Shown here: positions 29,523-39,283 of the stretch, piece by piece | Layout: each line of letters begins with the position of its first letter | Numbering within the stretch: the stretch's first letter is position 1 | DNA from: JAXGXJ01 sp963829545 | GTDB lineage: Bacteria; Actinomycetota; Thermoleophilia; RBG-16-64-13 | Reading direction: 5' to 3' | NCBI GenBank assembly: GCA_963829545.1 | Contig: CAWHIX010000007.1 | Coordinates: forward strand, 127,595 to 191,594 | DNA length: 64,000 bases | Notes under the pieces: generated by a model | What the model saw: only the letters and a program-made list of their open reading frames with translations | Database searches by the model: none | Told to the model about the DNA's origin: nothing | Position numbers and translations under genes: made by a program

Positions 29523-29649
29523 TTGCGGCCCCGAGCGTCCGGGAGGCGATGAGAGGCGGCCGTCTGGGGTATCCTTCAATCGACGAACGATCGAACGCCG
29601 GAGGAAAGCCGTCGATGAAGTCGGGGCCCGAGCCGGGGAGGAAGCAAGC

Positions 29650-29895
29650 ATGACCGGCCAGACCGTGTGCCCGCGCTGTGGGGCGCTTGACTCGTTCATG
29701 AAGGGATACCTGCCCGAGACCTGCGCCTGCCTTCGCTGTCAGAGCCAGCTCGACTGGCGGGAGATACCGGGGTGTGGACCCGACTGCAAGGCGGCCGAGC
29801 CCGAGGCGACAGAACCCGGGTCCGAGGCCACCCAGACCGAGTCTGGGACCACCCCGCCCGGCGGGGACTTGTCCGGTTGGGTCACCGACCGATGA
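29650..29895 (+). CDS. Small zinc-ribbon-like protein
   Basis: An 81-residue protein. The N-terminal half has CPRCGALD, then CACLRCQSQL and CGPDC, giving two or three CxxC-like pairs compatible with zinc. The second half is a disordered Glu/Thr/Ser/Pro tail. Its stop overlaps the purF start (ATGATG), suggesting co-translation. I do not recognise a family; a role tied to PurF is only suggested by position. Confidence 0.6.
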   Translation: MTGQTVCPRCGALDSFMKGYLPETCACLRCQSQLDWREIPGCGPDCKAAEPEATEPGSEATQTESGTTPPGGDLSGWVTDR

Positions 29896-31341
29896 TGTTG
29901 GATCCCTGGCTGGACGACTCCCCCCACGACGAGTGTGGGGTGTTCGGCATCTACGCTCCCGAGATGGATGTGGCCAGGCTCACCTTCTTCGCCCTCTTCG
30001 CGTTGCAGCACCGCGGCCAGGAATCGGCCGGCATCGCCGTCACGGACGGGTCGCGCCTGATCGTCCACAAGGACATGGGTCTCGTCTCGCAGGTCTTCTC
30101 CGAGCAGACCCTCCAGACCCTACCCGGGAAACTGGCCATCGGGCACGTGCGCTATTCGACCACGGGCGCCAACGAGATCCGCAATGCCCAGCCCTTCGCC
30201 CGCACGCGCAACGGCTCCTTCATCGCGCTGGCCCACAACGGCAACCTGGTGAACACCGACGAACTGCGCGAGGACCTGCTGCGTAGCGGCCATATTTTCG
30301 AGAGCACGTCCGACACGGAGGTCATTGCGGCTCTGCTTGCCGAGCACCCCTCCCGCGACATGAAAGAGGCCCTCCGGGACATCATCCCCCGCCTGCGCGG
30401 CGCGTTCAGCGCTGTTCTTCTCACCAAGGACGAGATCATCGGCTTTCGCGATCCCTACGGCGTGCGTCCTCTGGTGCTGGGGGAACTCGACGGCCGCTAC
30501 TGCCTCTCCAGCGAGTCTTCGGGACTCGACATCATCGGCGCCAAGCTCCTCCGCGAGATCGAACCGGGGGAGATCTGCTGCATCGACGAGGACGGCTATC
30601 ACATCGAGCAGGTGATCAATCGGGAGCGGGAATCGCTCTGCATCTTCGAGTTCATCTACTTCGCACGGCCGGACTCGCTCATGAAGGGCCAGACCCTCTA
30701 CACCGCCCGCAGCCGCATGGGAGAAGAGTTGGCCATCGAGTCCCCTGTGCACGCCGATCTGGTCATCCCCGTCCCCGACACCGGGCAATTCGGCCGCCAT
30801 CGGCTACGCGGCCGCCAGCGGGATCACCTACGGCGAGGCCCTCATCAAGAACCGATACATCGGCCGGACGTTCATCGACCCCGACGACCGGGTCCGCAAG
30901 CTGGGCATCCGCATGAAGTTCAATCCCCTGGCGACGGCCATCCGCGGGAAGCGTCTGGTAGTGGTGGACGACTCCATCGTGCGGGGCAACACCACCCGTG
31001 CTCTGGTGCGCGTGCTGTTCGAAGCCGGGGCGCGTGAGGTCCACCTGCGCATCAGCTCGCCGCCTATCGTCTTCCCGTGCTTCTACGGCATCGACATGGC
31101 CGATCAGGACGAGTTCATCGCCTTCGGCAAGAGCGTGGACGAGATCACCCGGGAGCTGGGGGCGACCTCGGTGGCCTATCTCTCCCTGGAGGGCCTGCTG
31201 CGGGCCACACATGCCGGTACGGCCGACGACTGCTTCTGCACCGCCTGCTTCAGCGGGGATTATCCCTGTGAGGTGCCGGAAAGCCTGCGCCTCTCCAAGT
31301 TCCGCTACGAGAAGGACGCCTGCGCCGCGCTGGATAGGTGA
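29892..31341 (+). CDS. purF: Amidophosphoribosyltransferase (one frameshift)
   Basis: The first committed step of purine synthesis. The propeptide-like leader ends at HDECGVFGIY, whose Cys15 is the N-terminal glutaminase nucleophile after processing. HRGQESAGIA and FRDPYGVRPL follow; the PRPP loop is VVVDDSIVRGNTTR. Cysteines near the end (DDCFCTACFSGDYP) indicate the [4Fe-4S] type of enzyme. An extra G near 30786 breaks VPDTGNSAAIGYAAASG. Length after correction is about 482. Confidence 0.92.
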
Positions 31342-31398
31342 GTTTCGCGCCGGCGGGAGGCCGTCGGCGGGCCGGGTGCCGTGGCCGGGCGCGATAGG

Positions 31399-32743
31399 CT
31401 ACGCGGACAGGCGCGACAGTTCGGCGACCACCTCCGCGGTGGTGGCGACTCGGATGGCTCCCGCGGCCAGCAACTCCTCCGTGATCCGTTCCGCTTCCCC
31501 GCCCGTGAGGTCGCGCTGGGAGATGGGCGGTTGGTCCATGATCACCACGGGTTTGCCCGAGCGGCGGGCCTCGAGCGTCATCCGCAGCGGCTCCAGATTG
31601 CCGGGACCGAAGAAGATGGGCGCCACGGCCAGCATGTCCGCCTCGCGGATGTGAGTGTGGAGTTGCTGCAGCGCGTCCGCCGGGAAGGGCTGGAAGGGTG
31701 GGGCGGACACCACCTCGAGCTCGTAGCGCTGGGCTGTGCTGTAGTCGGTGTCGAACACGCTCACGATGCCCACGCTGGGAGTCAATCCACGCAGGACCAG
31801 CTCCTCGATGAGTTCGGAGGCCGCGCCTCCGCCGGCGATCACATGCACGCCGCCCAGCGGCTCCTCGCAGATCTCTCCGCGGGACTTGGTCCACAGGGGC
31901 GTGACGTACGGTCTTTGCCCCTGGCGGTGGACCGCCACGCGGACGCGGAAGACGTCGAGGATGACTCGAGGATCGAGCACCGCGCTCGGCTCGCCTCGCG
32001 CCGCCTGCAGCCCATGATTCAGCAGGAGCAGCTCTTCGCAGTACTGAGCGGCCATGTTGAGGTCGTGGAGGACCACGGCGATGGTTCGGCCTTCAGCGTG
32101 GAGTCCCGCCAGCAACTGCATGATCTCCAATTGATGGTTCAGGTCGAGGTTGTTGAGGGGCTCGTCCAGAAGCAGGGTGGGTGTCTGCTGGGCGAGGGTC
32201 TGGGCGATGAGGGCGCGCTGGCGCTCGCCGCCCGAGAGCCCGGTCACCAGCCGGCCCGCCAGATCGGTGAGACCGGTCTGAGCGAGAGCGTTTTCCACGG
32301 CCACCGCGGCATCGTCGCCTGCGGAGGCGGCCTTGCCCCGGTGCTCTTCGTGCCGCGGATGGGCATAGCGGCCCATGCTCACCATCTCTCTAACCGTAAA
32401 GCTGAAGTCGAGGTAGAACTGCTGGGGCACGACCCCGACCCTGCGGGCGAGCTCGGTCGCGCGGTAGTCGCCCAGGGGGCGGCCTTCCAGCAGGGTCGTG
32501 CCGGCCGTCGGCTTGACTGTCCCGGTGAGGGACCGCAACAGGGTGGTCTTGCCCGATCCGTTGGGTCCCAGGATGCCGACGAAGCTGCCCTGTCGTATCT
32601 CGAGGTCGAGGGGGCCCAGCAACGCGCTGTCCCCCGAGGACGACCTCCAGCCCGCGTACGTCGAAGACGGCCCGAGCGGGGGCCGCGCTATCTGTCGGCG
32701 CCGCGCGCCGGGCGTCGCGATCACTACGCGCGTCGTGAGCCAC
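31399..32743 (-). CDS. btuD: Vitamin B12 ABC importer ATPase with extra C-terminal domain (frameshifted near N-terminus)
   Basis: An ABC ATPase of the iron/B12 class: Walker A ILGPNGSGKTTLLRSL, Q-loop VPQQFYLDF, signature LSGGERQRALIA, and Walker B TLLLDEPLNNLDL. From about residue 260 an extra domain of roughly 180 residues follows (VHVIAGGGAASELIEELVLRG...VAVAPIFFG-like and MDQPPISQRD), seen in some cobalamin-transport ATPases. The proposed start is GTG 32743, two bases after the permease stop. The N-terminal RAVFDVRGLEVVLG joins DSALLGPLDLEI only if one base is removed from a C5 run near 32630. Confidence 0.8.
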
Positions 32744-32745
32744 TC

Positions 32746-33785
32746 TCACGCCCCCTTGCGCATGCGGAGCAGATACAGGAAGAACGGGCCCCCGACGGCC
32801 GCGGTGATGATCCCCACCGGTATCTCGGCCGGCGCGAGGACGGTGCGCGCGACGGTGTCGGCGAGCAGGAGGAGGAGGGCGCCGAAGAGGGCCGAGGCGG
32901 GAAGGAGGTGCCTGTGGTCGGGACCGACCACCAGGCGCATGATGTGCGGCACCATCAGCCCCACGAAGCCGATCAGCCCCGTGAAGGCCACCGCCGCCGC
33001 GGTGGTGAGCGAGGCCACGATCATCAGGTTGCGGCGCGTGCGCTGGCTGTCGACGCCCAACTCGCGGGCGCGCTCCTCGCCCATGAGGAGGAGGTTCATG
33101 CGCCGCGACATGAGCATCATGTAGACGAAGCCGGCGCCGACCACCGGCAGGGTGATGGAGACCTTCGTCCAGGTGGCCGTGGTCAACCCGCCCATCAGCC
33201 AGACGATGACCGTGTGCAGGTCTCGCTCCGTGGCCACCATCATGAAGGACATGATGGCCGTGAGGGTGGAGCCCACGGCCACGCCGGAAAGCAGCAGCGA
33301 GGCGCTTCCTGTCCGGCCGGAGAAGGTGGCCACGCGGTAGACGAGGAAGGCCGTCGAGCGCTCCGCCCACGAAGGCGAGCACCGGGATCCCGTAGATGCC
33401 GAGCGCCCAGCGGCTTCCACACGATGGCGATGGTGGCCCCGAGGGCGGCGCCGGCCGACACACCCAGCAGGTAGGGCTCGGCCAGGGGGTTGCGGAAGAC
33501 GCCCTGGAACGAGGCGCCGGCGGTGGAGAGAGCGGCTCCGGCGATCAGGGCCAGGGCGATGCGGGGCAGCCGCAGGCTCCAGAGCAGACGCGGAGCCCAG
33601 TCGGGGAAGTCGCCCTGCGCGTCGGCGCCGGAGCCGAAGAGGGCGAAGAGGGCGCGGAGAGCTTCGCCCATGGAGAGGCCGGCCGCTCCCACCACCGCCG
33701 CAGTCACCACCGCGGCGACGAGCGCCGCTGCCAGGATGAGCATCACCAGGCGGTAGCTTCTGCGGCGGTCGGTGGCGTCGGTCAT
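32746..33785 (-). CDS. btuC: B12/iron-siderophore ABC permease, FecCD/BtuC family (frameshifted)
   Basis: About 345 residues with the usual ten-helix layout: first helix LVMLILAAALVAAVVTAAVV, then the family motif RLPRIALALIAGAALSTAGASFQGVFRNPLAEPYLLG, and near the end GLIGFVGLMVPHIMRLVVGPDHRHLLP. Two shifts lie near 33420 and 33365 around IYGIPVLAFVGGAL. It lies between the binding protein and the ATPase in the same unit; the riboswitch upstream points to cobalamin as cargo. Confidence 0.85.
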
Positions 33786-33817
33786 GCCGTGCTCCTAGGA
33801 CGACCGGGGTCGGGGAC

Positions 33818-34901
33818 TCAGAAGGCCTCCGGGTGGACGGCCTCGGCCAGGGCCTTCAGCCCCTGCCCGATGCGCGGTCCCGGCCGGGTGACGACCACGT
33901 CGTCTATGAGGATGACGCTGCCCTTCTTTCACGGCCCTCAGATCGGCGAAACGGGGGTCGGCGACGAACTCGTCGATACTCGTGTAAGCCGTGTTGGGCA
34001 GCAGGATAACGTCCGGGTCGGCGGCTACCAGTTGCTCCGGAGCGAACTGGTAGTAGGGCTGGACGGCGGCACTGTCGGTGCCCTCCATCGAGCCCACGTT
34101 GGTGGCGTTGACCAGCTTCAGCAGTTCGTCGACGAAGGAGCCGGGACCGGCGGTCCACAGCGTGTTGTCGAGGGCGTAGAAGACCTTGGGCGACTCGGTG
34201 GTCGCCGCAGTCGCGTCGGTGACCATCTTGATCTCCGCTTTCAGCGCTTCGACAAGTTCGGCCGCTTCCGCCTGGGCGCCCGTCGCCGTGCCCACAGTGT
34301 CGATGTTGGCGTAGATGCCCGCCAGGTTCGTCGGGTCGAGGATCAGCACGGGCGCGCCCGCCGAGGTCACCGGGGCCAGGGCTTCCTCGTTCCCGGCGTA
34401 GCCCACCACCAGGTCGGGGCTCAGTGCCATCACGGCCTCGGTGTTGACCTGGAAGTCGCCCACTTTGGCGACGGCCGCCGCCTCGGGCGGGTAGTCGTCG
34501 AGAGAGGTCACGCCCACGATACGGTCGGCCAGGCCCAGGGCGAAAAGAGTCTCGGTGTTGGCCGGGGCGGTGGAGACGATCCTCATGGGCTTGGCGGAGA
34601 TGGTGACGCTGGCGCCCTGGTCGTCGGTGACGGTCACCGGGAAGGTGCCTTCCTCCGCCTGAGCCGCGGTGGTCTCCGTGGGGGCCGAGGTCGTCGGTCG
34701 CCCGCCGCCGACGGGCCGGCCGTCCGGCCGGTCGGTCTCGTCGCCGGCTTCTTCAGACCCGCACCCGGTCATGAAGAGCGCTGCCGCGAGGAGCACGGCG
34801 AGCATAGCTACAAGTAGGAGGGGCAACAGGGCGGAGTGTCGTCTCGAGGACGACGATTCGGGCCCCACCTGTCGGCGATGGGGCAGTGGGTGTCCGTTCA
34901 T
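33818..34901 (-). CDS. btuF: B12-type ABC substrate-binding lipoprotein (C-terminal frameshift)
   Basis: A lipoprotein of about 360 residues: signal peptide and lipobox AAALFMTGC, acidic/Thr-rich linker, then the BtuF/FepB fold starting FPVTVTDDQGASVTISAKPMRIVS, with LFALGLADRIVGVTSLDDYP and SPDLVVGYAGNEE. After RAVKEG an extra G near 33922 diverts the frame; the corrected end is VILIDDVVVTRPGPRIGQGLKALAEAVHPEAF. It captures cobalamin or a corrinoid outside the membrane for BtuCD. The start is ATG 34901. Confidence 0.83.
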
Positions 34902-35054
34902 GCGGACTCCTTTCGGTTCAACCTATGGTCACGACCGGCAAGATGGTGGAGAGCAGGTTGGCTACTCCCCGGCCGGACCAATGCGTGGTCGAACCGAGTC
35001 GGCGCCCCGCGACAGCGGGACGGAGTGCGCTCTCTCCACGGAGAGCGTCTGCTC

Positions 35055-35225
35055 CTCCTCTACAGCAGGTATCTGGCTCCCGTGGTCTCCGTCCGAAGGG
35101 GTGCGACCGCCCGGCGGAGCCTCGGTTACAGTGGCGGGACCGTGCCGGCTTCTCACCGGCTTCCCTCTCGGCTCCGATTTCCGGAGCCTGACTGCAGAGG
35201 CACCATGCTTGCTGCACGGACTCTA
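35055..35225 (-). promoter_or_regulatory. Cobalamin riboswitch
   Basis: On the minus strand, in order: GGTGCC, GAGAGGGAAGCCGGTGAGA, GCCGGCACGGTCCCGCCACT and GTAACCGAGG, then the B12 box GAGCCAGATACCTGC. These are the conserved blocks of the adenosylcobalamin riboswitch. Downstream, CTCTCC/GGAGAG and other hairpins before btuF could form the expression platform. It is expected to reduce importer expression when B12 is plentiful. Confidence 0.92.
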
Positions 35226-35249
35226 ACATCACACGGCTGACTCGTCCAA
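35220..35249 (-). promoter_or_regulatory. Candidate promoter for the riboswitch-btu unit
   Basis: On the minus strand TTGGAC (35249-35244) and TAGAGT (35225-35220) are 18 bases apart, immediately before the riboswitch. The match to consensus is moderate. Confidence 0.3.
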
Positions 35250-35335
35250 CCCACGGCGGAGACGCTCGACGTCTTCCCCAGGTGGGCGTGCTCATCGGGT
35301 AGAGCCGCGTGGCCGCGTCTGGTACGCTGGGGAAC

Positions 35336-35578
35336 GTGAAAATCTCCATCAGTATCGTCCTCTTCTTCTTGCTGAGCGCGTTCTTTCTCAGCGTTCTACT
35401 CGGCGCCTTGGAGCACAGCCGCCGCCTTCTCGGCGTAGCCGCCGCCTGTTTGGTGGCGGTCGTGTGTGTGATCGTGTTCCTGACCCCCGTACATCTGCCC
35501 AGTCTCGATGCCGTGTTCGGCGTCTTCGACGGCGATCCATCTCCCACCGCTACCACGGAGGTGCCCGGTGTCCAATAG
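35336..35578 (+). CDS. Small membrane protein upstream of purM
   Basis: 80 residues from GTG 35336 (GTG 35309 would add nine). Two hydrophobic segments, IVLFFLLSAFFLSVLLGAL and LLGVAAACLVAVVCVIVFL, are followed by a short Pro/Thr tail. No family recognised. It overlaps the purM start (GTG 35568 lies inside its last codons), implying coupled translation. It could be a real small envelope protein or simply a leader for the purMNH operon. Confidence 0.5.
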   Translation: MKISISIVLFFLLSAFFLSVLLGALEHSRRLLGVAAACLVAVVCVIVFLTPVHLPSLDAVFGVFDGDPSPTATTEVPGVQ

Positions 35579-36659
35579 CAGAGACTCGGGTGACCTTGCC
35601 TACAGCGCGGCCGCTCTCACCTATAACGCGGCTGGGGTCGACATCGAGGCCGGAGACGAGGCCGTCCAACTGATCAAGAAGGACGTCGAGAGCACGTACA
35701 TCCCTGGGGTACTGGGGTCGCTGGGTGGCTTCGCGGGTCTCTACGAGCTGCCCAAGGGCCTCGAGGACCCGGTCCTGGTGACGGCCACCGACGGGGTGGG
35801 CACCAAGTTGCTGCTGGCTCAGGAGACCGGCCGTTTGGACACGGTGGGCATCGACCTGGTGGCCATGTCGGTGAACGACGTGCTCACCATCGGCGCCCGG
35901 CCCGTCCTGTTCCTCGACTACGTAGCCGTCGGTCGCCTGACGCCGGTGGAGATGGCACAGATAGTGAGCGGGGTGGCCGAAGGCTGCCGGCAGGCCGGCT
36001 GCGCCCTCATCGGGGGCGAGATGGCGGAGATGCCCGGTCTCTACGATCCGGGCGAGTTCGATCTGGCGGGCTTCTGCGTGGGCTTGGGGGAGAGACGCAA
36101 GTTGATCGACGGGTCGGCGGTCGCCGAGGGCGACGTCGTCATCGGATTGGGGTCGAGCGGCCTGCACTCCAACGGCTTCTCTTTGGTGCGCAAGGTGCTG
36201 GAGGTGAGCGGCATTTCTTTGGGTGACACGTTCCCTGAGTCGGCCGAGACCGTGGCGGCCGTCCTGCTGGAGCCCACGCGCATCTACGTGCGCAGCGTGC
36301 TGGGCCTGCTGGATGCGGGCGTTCCCGTGCGGGCGATGAGCCACATCACGGGCGGCGGGATGGCGGGCAACCTCTCGCGGGTCATCCCGGAGGGGCTCAC
36401 GGCGCGGCTGGACTTCCGGGAGTGGCAGATCCCGCTCGTCTTCCGAGTTCTCCAGGACCTCGGGGGCATCGCCGACCTGGAGATGTTCCGCACGTTCAAC
36501 ATGGGCGCCGGCTACGTGCTGGTGTTGCCGCCCGAATCCGTCGACGAGGCGACCGCCCGGTTGACGGACGCCGGCGAGCAGGTGATCAAACTGGGGGAGA
36601 TAACGACGCGAGCCACCGGGCCGGGGTCGGCCAAGGTGACGTTGGAGGGTGTGCAATGA
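35568..36659 (+). CDS. purM: Phosphoribosylformylglycinamidine cyclo-ligase
   Basis: AIR synthetase of 363 residues. The N-terminus has YNAAGVDIEAGDEAVQLIK; DGVGTKLLLAQETGRLDTVGIDLVAM, IGGEMAEMPGLY and SSGLHSNGFSLVRKV are the family motifs; MSHITGGGMAGNLSRVIP and TFNMGAGYVLV follow. GTG 35568 overlaps the previous stop; the C-terminus overlaps purN (ATGA). Confidence 0.94.
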   Translation: MSNSRDSGDLAYSAAALTYNAAGVDIEAGDEAVQLIKKDVESTYIPGVLGSLGGFAGLYELPKGLEDPVLVTATDGVGTKLLLAQETGRLDTVGIDLVAMSVNDVLTIGARPVLFLDYVAVGRLTPVEMAQIVSGVAEGCRQAGCALIGGEMAEMPGLYDPGEFDLAGFCVGLGERRKLIDGSAVAEGDVVIGLGSSGLHSNGFSLVRKVLEVSGISLGDTFPESAETVAAVLLEPTRIYVRSVLGLLDAGVPVRAMSHITGGGMAGNLSRVIPEGLTARLDFREWQIPLVFRVLQDLGGIADLEMFRTFNMGAGYVLVLPPESVDEATARLTDAGEQVIKLGEITTRATGPGSAKVTLEGVQ

Positions 36660-37390
36660 GCTTCACGAGCAACGAAGAGTGGTCTCCCGGAGATCCCTGT
36701 ACCTTCTTCAAGATAGTGGTGCTGGCCTCGGGCACCGGCTCCAACTTCCAGGCTCTGGTGGAGCAGCTGCAGAGGCGCATCCTTGCCGACCCTGAGGGCA
36801 ACCCCGTCCTGGCGCCCGTGTGCTGCACGGGGAATCCGCCCCTCATGGGCGCGGTCGTCTTCGACATCACCCTCCTCATCACCGACGTCCCCGGGGCACC
36901 CGTTCTGGAGAAGGCTTGGACTCGGGGCGTGCCCACGGCCGTACTGTCCTATGAGGCCTACGCCACGGCGGAGGAGCACGACAAGCACCTCATCGACGCC
37001 GTGCGGGAGAGTGAGGCCGACCTCATCGTGCTGGCCGGCTACATGCGCGTCCTGTCGCCGGCTTTCGTGCAGGCGTTCGCGGGCAAGATCATCAACCTTC
37101 ATCCCGCGCTCCTGCCGGCGTTCCCCGGTACGACCTCCATCGCCGACGCTCTCGAATACGGGGCCAAGGTGACCGGAGTAACGGTCCACTACGCCGACGA
37201 GGGTGTCGACACCGGGCCCATCATCGCCCAGGAGCCGGTACGCGTGGAGGAGGGTGACACGGTGGAATCGCTTGCTGGGCGCATCCACGCTGTGGAGCAT
37301 GAGCTTCTCTCCGACGTCGTGCGGAAGATCGCCGCCGGGAAGGTCATGGCGCCTCAGTCGGGGTCGCGGAAGGTCCGAGTAGACAAGTAA
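36656..37390 (+). CDS. purN: Phosphoribosylglycinamide formyltransferase (with atypical insert)
   Basis: GAR transformylase using formyl-tetrahydrofolate. VVLASGTGSNFQALVEQL at residues about 21-38, LAGYMRVLSPAFVQAF, the catalytic INLHPALLPAFPG (Asn and His), and DEGVDTGPIIAQEPV with the catalytic Asp. At 244 residues it is longer than the usual 190-210: it has a 20-residue leader, and a segment rich in Cys/Pro (APVCCTGNPPLMGAVVFDIT) takes the place of the usual short strand. ATGA overlap with purM. Confidence 0.9.
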   Translation: MSFTSNEEWSPGDPCTFFKIVVLASGTGSNFQALVEQLQRRILADPEGNPVLAPVCCTGNPPLMGAVVFDITLLITDVPGAPVLEKAWTRGVPTAVLSYEAYATAEEHDKHLIDAVRESEADLIVLAGYMRVLSPAFVQAFAGKIINLHPALLPAFPGTTSIADALEYGAKVTGVTVHYADEGVDTGPIIAQEPVRVEEGDTVESLAGRIHAVEHELLSDVVRKIAAGKVMAPQSGSRKVRVDK

Positions 37391-37446
37391 TAAAGCGGGA
37401 TAGTCGGGCGGGCCGGAGTGGGACCGGCTCCCAGGAGGAGGAAAGA

Positions 37447-38988
37447 GTGAAGGTCAAGCGCGCGCTGGTCTCGGTGTCGGACAAACGGGATCTCGAACCG
37501 TTCGTCCGGGGCCTGGTGGAGCTAGGGGTGGAGGTCATCTCCACCGGAGGGACGGCCCGTTCGTTGCGGGAGAGCGGTCTGCCCATCGTCGGCATCTCGG
37601 AAGTCACCGGCTTCCCCGAGATCATGGACGGGCGCGTGAAGACCCTCCATCCGGCCATCCACGGCGGCATCCTTGCCGACCGCAGCCGGGCCACCCATAT
37701 GAAAGCCATAGCCGAACTGGGTATCAAGCCCATCGATCTGGTGGTGGTCAACCTCTATCCCTTCGAGGAAGTCACCTCCGAGCGGGGCGTCAAGGAAGCC
37801 GACGCCGTCGAGAACATCGACATCGGCGGTCCCTGCATGGTGCGGGCCGCGGCCAAGAACTTCGGCGGGGTGGGCATCGTCGTCGACCCAGCCGACTACG
37901 TGGCCGTGCTGGCCGAGCTTACGGCCCACCAGGGCGAGCTGTCCCTCGAGACGCGCAGGGGCCTGGCCGTGAAGGCCTTCCATCACACCGCCCACTACGA
38001 CTCGGTCATCGCCGCCTGGTTCGGGGAGCAGGAGAACGACTTCCCCAACAACCTCATGGTCGACCTGGTCAAGGTCAAAGACCTGCGCTACGGCGAGAAC
38101 CCCCACCAGCGGGCCGCTTGGTATGCGGAGGCGAACGCCGTCGGCAGAGCCGAGGACATGCTGGAGCAGTTGCATGGCGGGGCGCTTTCCTTCAACAACC
38201 TGCTCGACCTCGACGCCGCCCGCCGCACGGTCGACGAATTCACCCTGCCTGCCGCCGTCGTCATCAAGCACAACAACCCTTGCGGAGTAGCTCTCGCCGA
38301 GACTATCGCCTCGGCTTACGACAAGGCCTTCTCCTGCGACCCCGTCTCGGCCTTCGGCGGCGTGATCGCACTCAACCGAGCGGTGGATGAGGACGTCGCC
38401 CGCCTGCTTTCGACCAACTTCGTCGAAGTGCTGTGGGCCCCTGCCTACACCCCCGAAGGACTGGCCATCCTGACCCAGAAGGAGAACATCCGCATCCTCA
38501 CCGGGCAGCAGAAGCGTGAGGTCTGCGGGGGCAGCTTCGACATGAAGCGCATCCACGCCGGCATGCTGGTGCAGGACTGGGACTGCGAGGTCGACGAGCG
38601 CGAGAACATGGAGGTCATCAGCACGCGGCACCCGACCGAGGCGGAGTGGGGCGACCTGCTCTTCGGCTGGCGGGTGGCGAAGCACACCAAGTCGAACGCC
38701 ATCATCCTGGTCAAGGACCTGATGACCATCGGCGTGGGCGCCGGTCAGATGAGCCGCGTGGATTCCTCCAACCTGGCCGTGAGCCGGGCCCGCTTCCCGC
38801 TGGCCGGCTGCGTGGTGGCCTCGGACGCTTTCTTCCCCTTCCCGGACGCGCTCCAGGTGGCGGCCGACGCCGGCGCCACAGCTGCGATCCATCCAGGAGG
38901 GTCCAAGCGGGACGACGAGTCGCTGGCTCTGGCCAACGAGCGCGGGATGGCCATGGTGGTGACGGGGCGGAGGCACTTCCGCCACTAA
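37447..38988 (+). CDS. purH: Bifunctional AICAR formyltransferase / IMP cyclohydrolase
   Basis: 513 residues. The N-terminal IMP cyclohydrolase (MGS-like) domain begins KRALVSVSDKRDLEPFVRGL, with STGGTARSLRESG and GRVKTLHPAIHGGILADR. The transformylase domain has LRYGENPHQRAAWY, KHNNPCGVALAE and SDAFFPFPDALQVAADAG. It makes the last two steps to IMP. ATG/GTG choice: GTG 37447 with AGGAGGA upstream. A terminator lies about 150 bases downstream. Confidence 0.95.
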   Translation: MKVKRALVSVSDKRDLEPFVRGLVELGVEVISTGGTARSLRESGLPIVGISEVTGFPEIMDGRVKTLHPAIHGGILADRSRATHMKAIAELGIKPIDLVVVNLYPFEEVTSERGVKEADAVENIDIGGPCMVRAAAKNFGGVGIVVDPADYVAVLAELTAHQGELSLETRRGLAVKAFHHTAHYDSVIAAWFGEQENDFPNNLMVDLVKVKDLRYGENPHQRAAWYAEANAVGRAEDMLEQLHGGALSFNNLLDLDAARRTVDEFTLPAAVVIKHNNPCGVALAETIASAYDKAFSCDPVSAFGGVIALNRAVDEDVARLLSTNFVEVLWAPAYTPEGLAILTQKENIRILTGQQKREVCGGSFDMKRIHAGMLVQDWDCEVDERENMEVISTRHPTEAEWGDLLFGWRVAKHTKSNAIILVKDLMTIGVGAGQMSRVDSSNLAVSRARFPLAGCVVASDAFFPFPDALQVAADAGATAAIHPGGSKRDDESLALANERGMAMVVTGRRHFRH

Positions 38989-39138
38989 GAGCGGGGAGCG
39001 AGCCTGGTATTACCTCGCTCCGGCGCCTATGGCACCATGGCGGCCGCCTGCGCTAGGCAACACCAGGCTCGCGTCTCTGATGGGCAAATCCGGTGCGGTG
39101 CCGCCGGGCTGCGTAGGCAGGTCTTTGCTTGAAGCATC

Positions 39139-39174
39139 GGCGCCCCGGCGGCTGCAGCCGCCGGGGCGCCTTCT
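39139..39174 (+). terminator. Terminator after the purMNH unit
   Basis: GGCGCCCCGGCGGC pairs perfectly with GCCGCCGGGGCGCC around TGCA (14 bp), followed by TTCT. The 295-base gap between purH and the next gene otherwise shows only a further GGCGCC-rich inverted repeat near 39208. Confidence 0.65.
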
Positions 39175-39283
39175 ACACGGTGAGTCTTCGGGCGGTTCGC
39201 CCGGGGGCGCCGCGTCGGCGCCTCGGCTCACCGGTTGCCGTCAGTCATGGCCGCCGTGCCGCCGCGAAATCGCCGGCCGTCGC

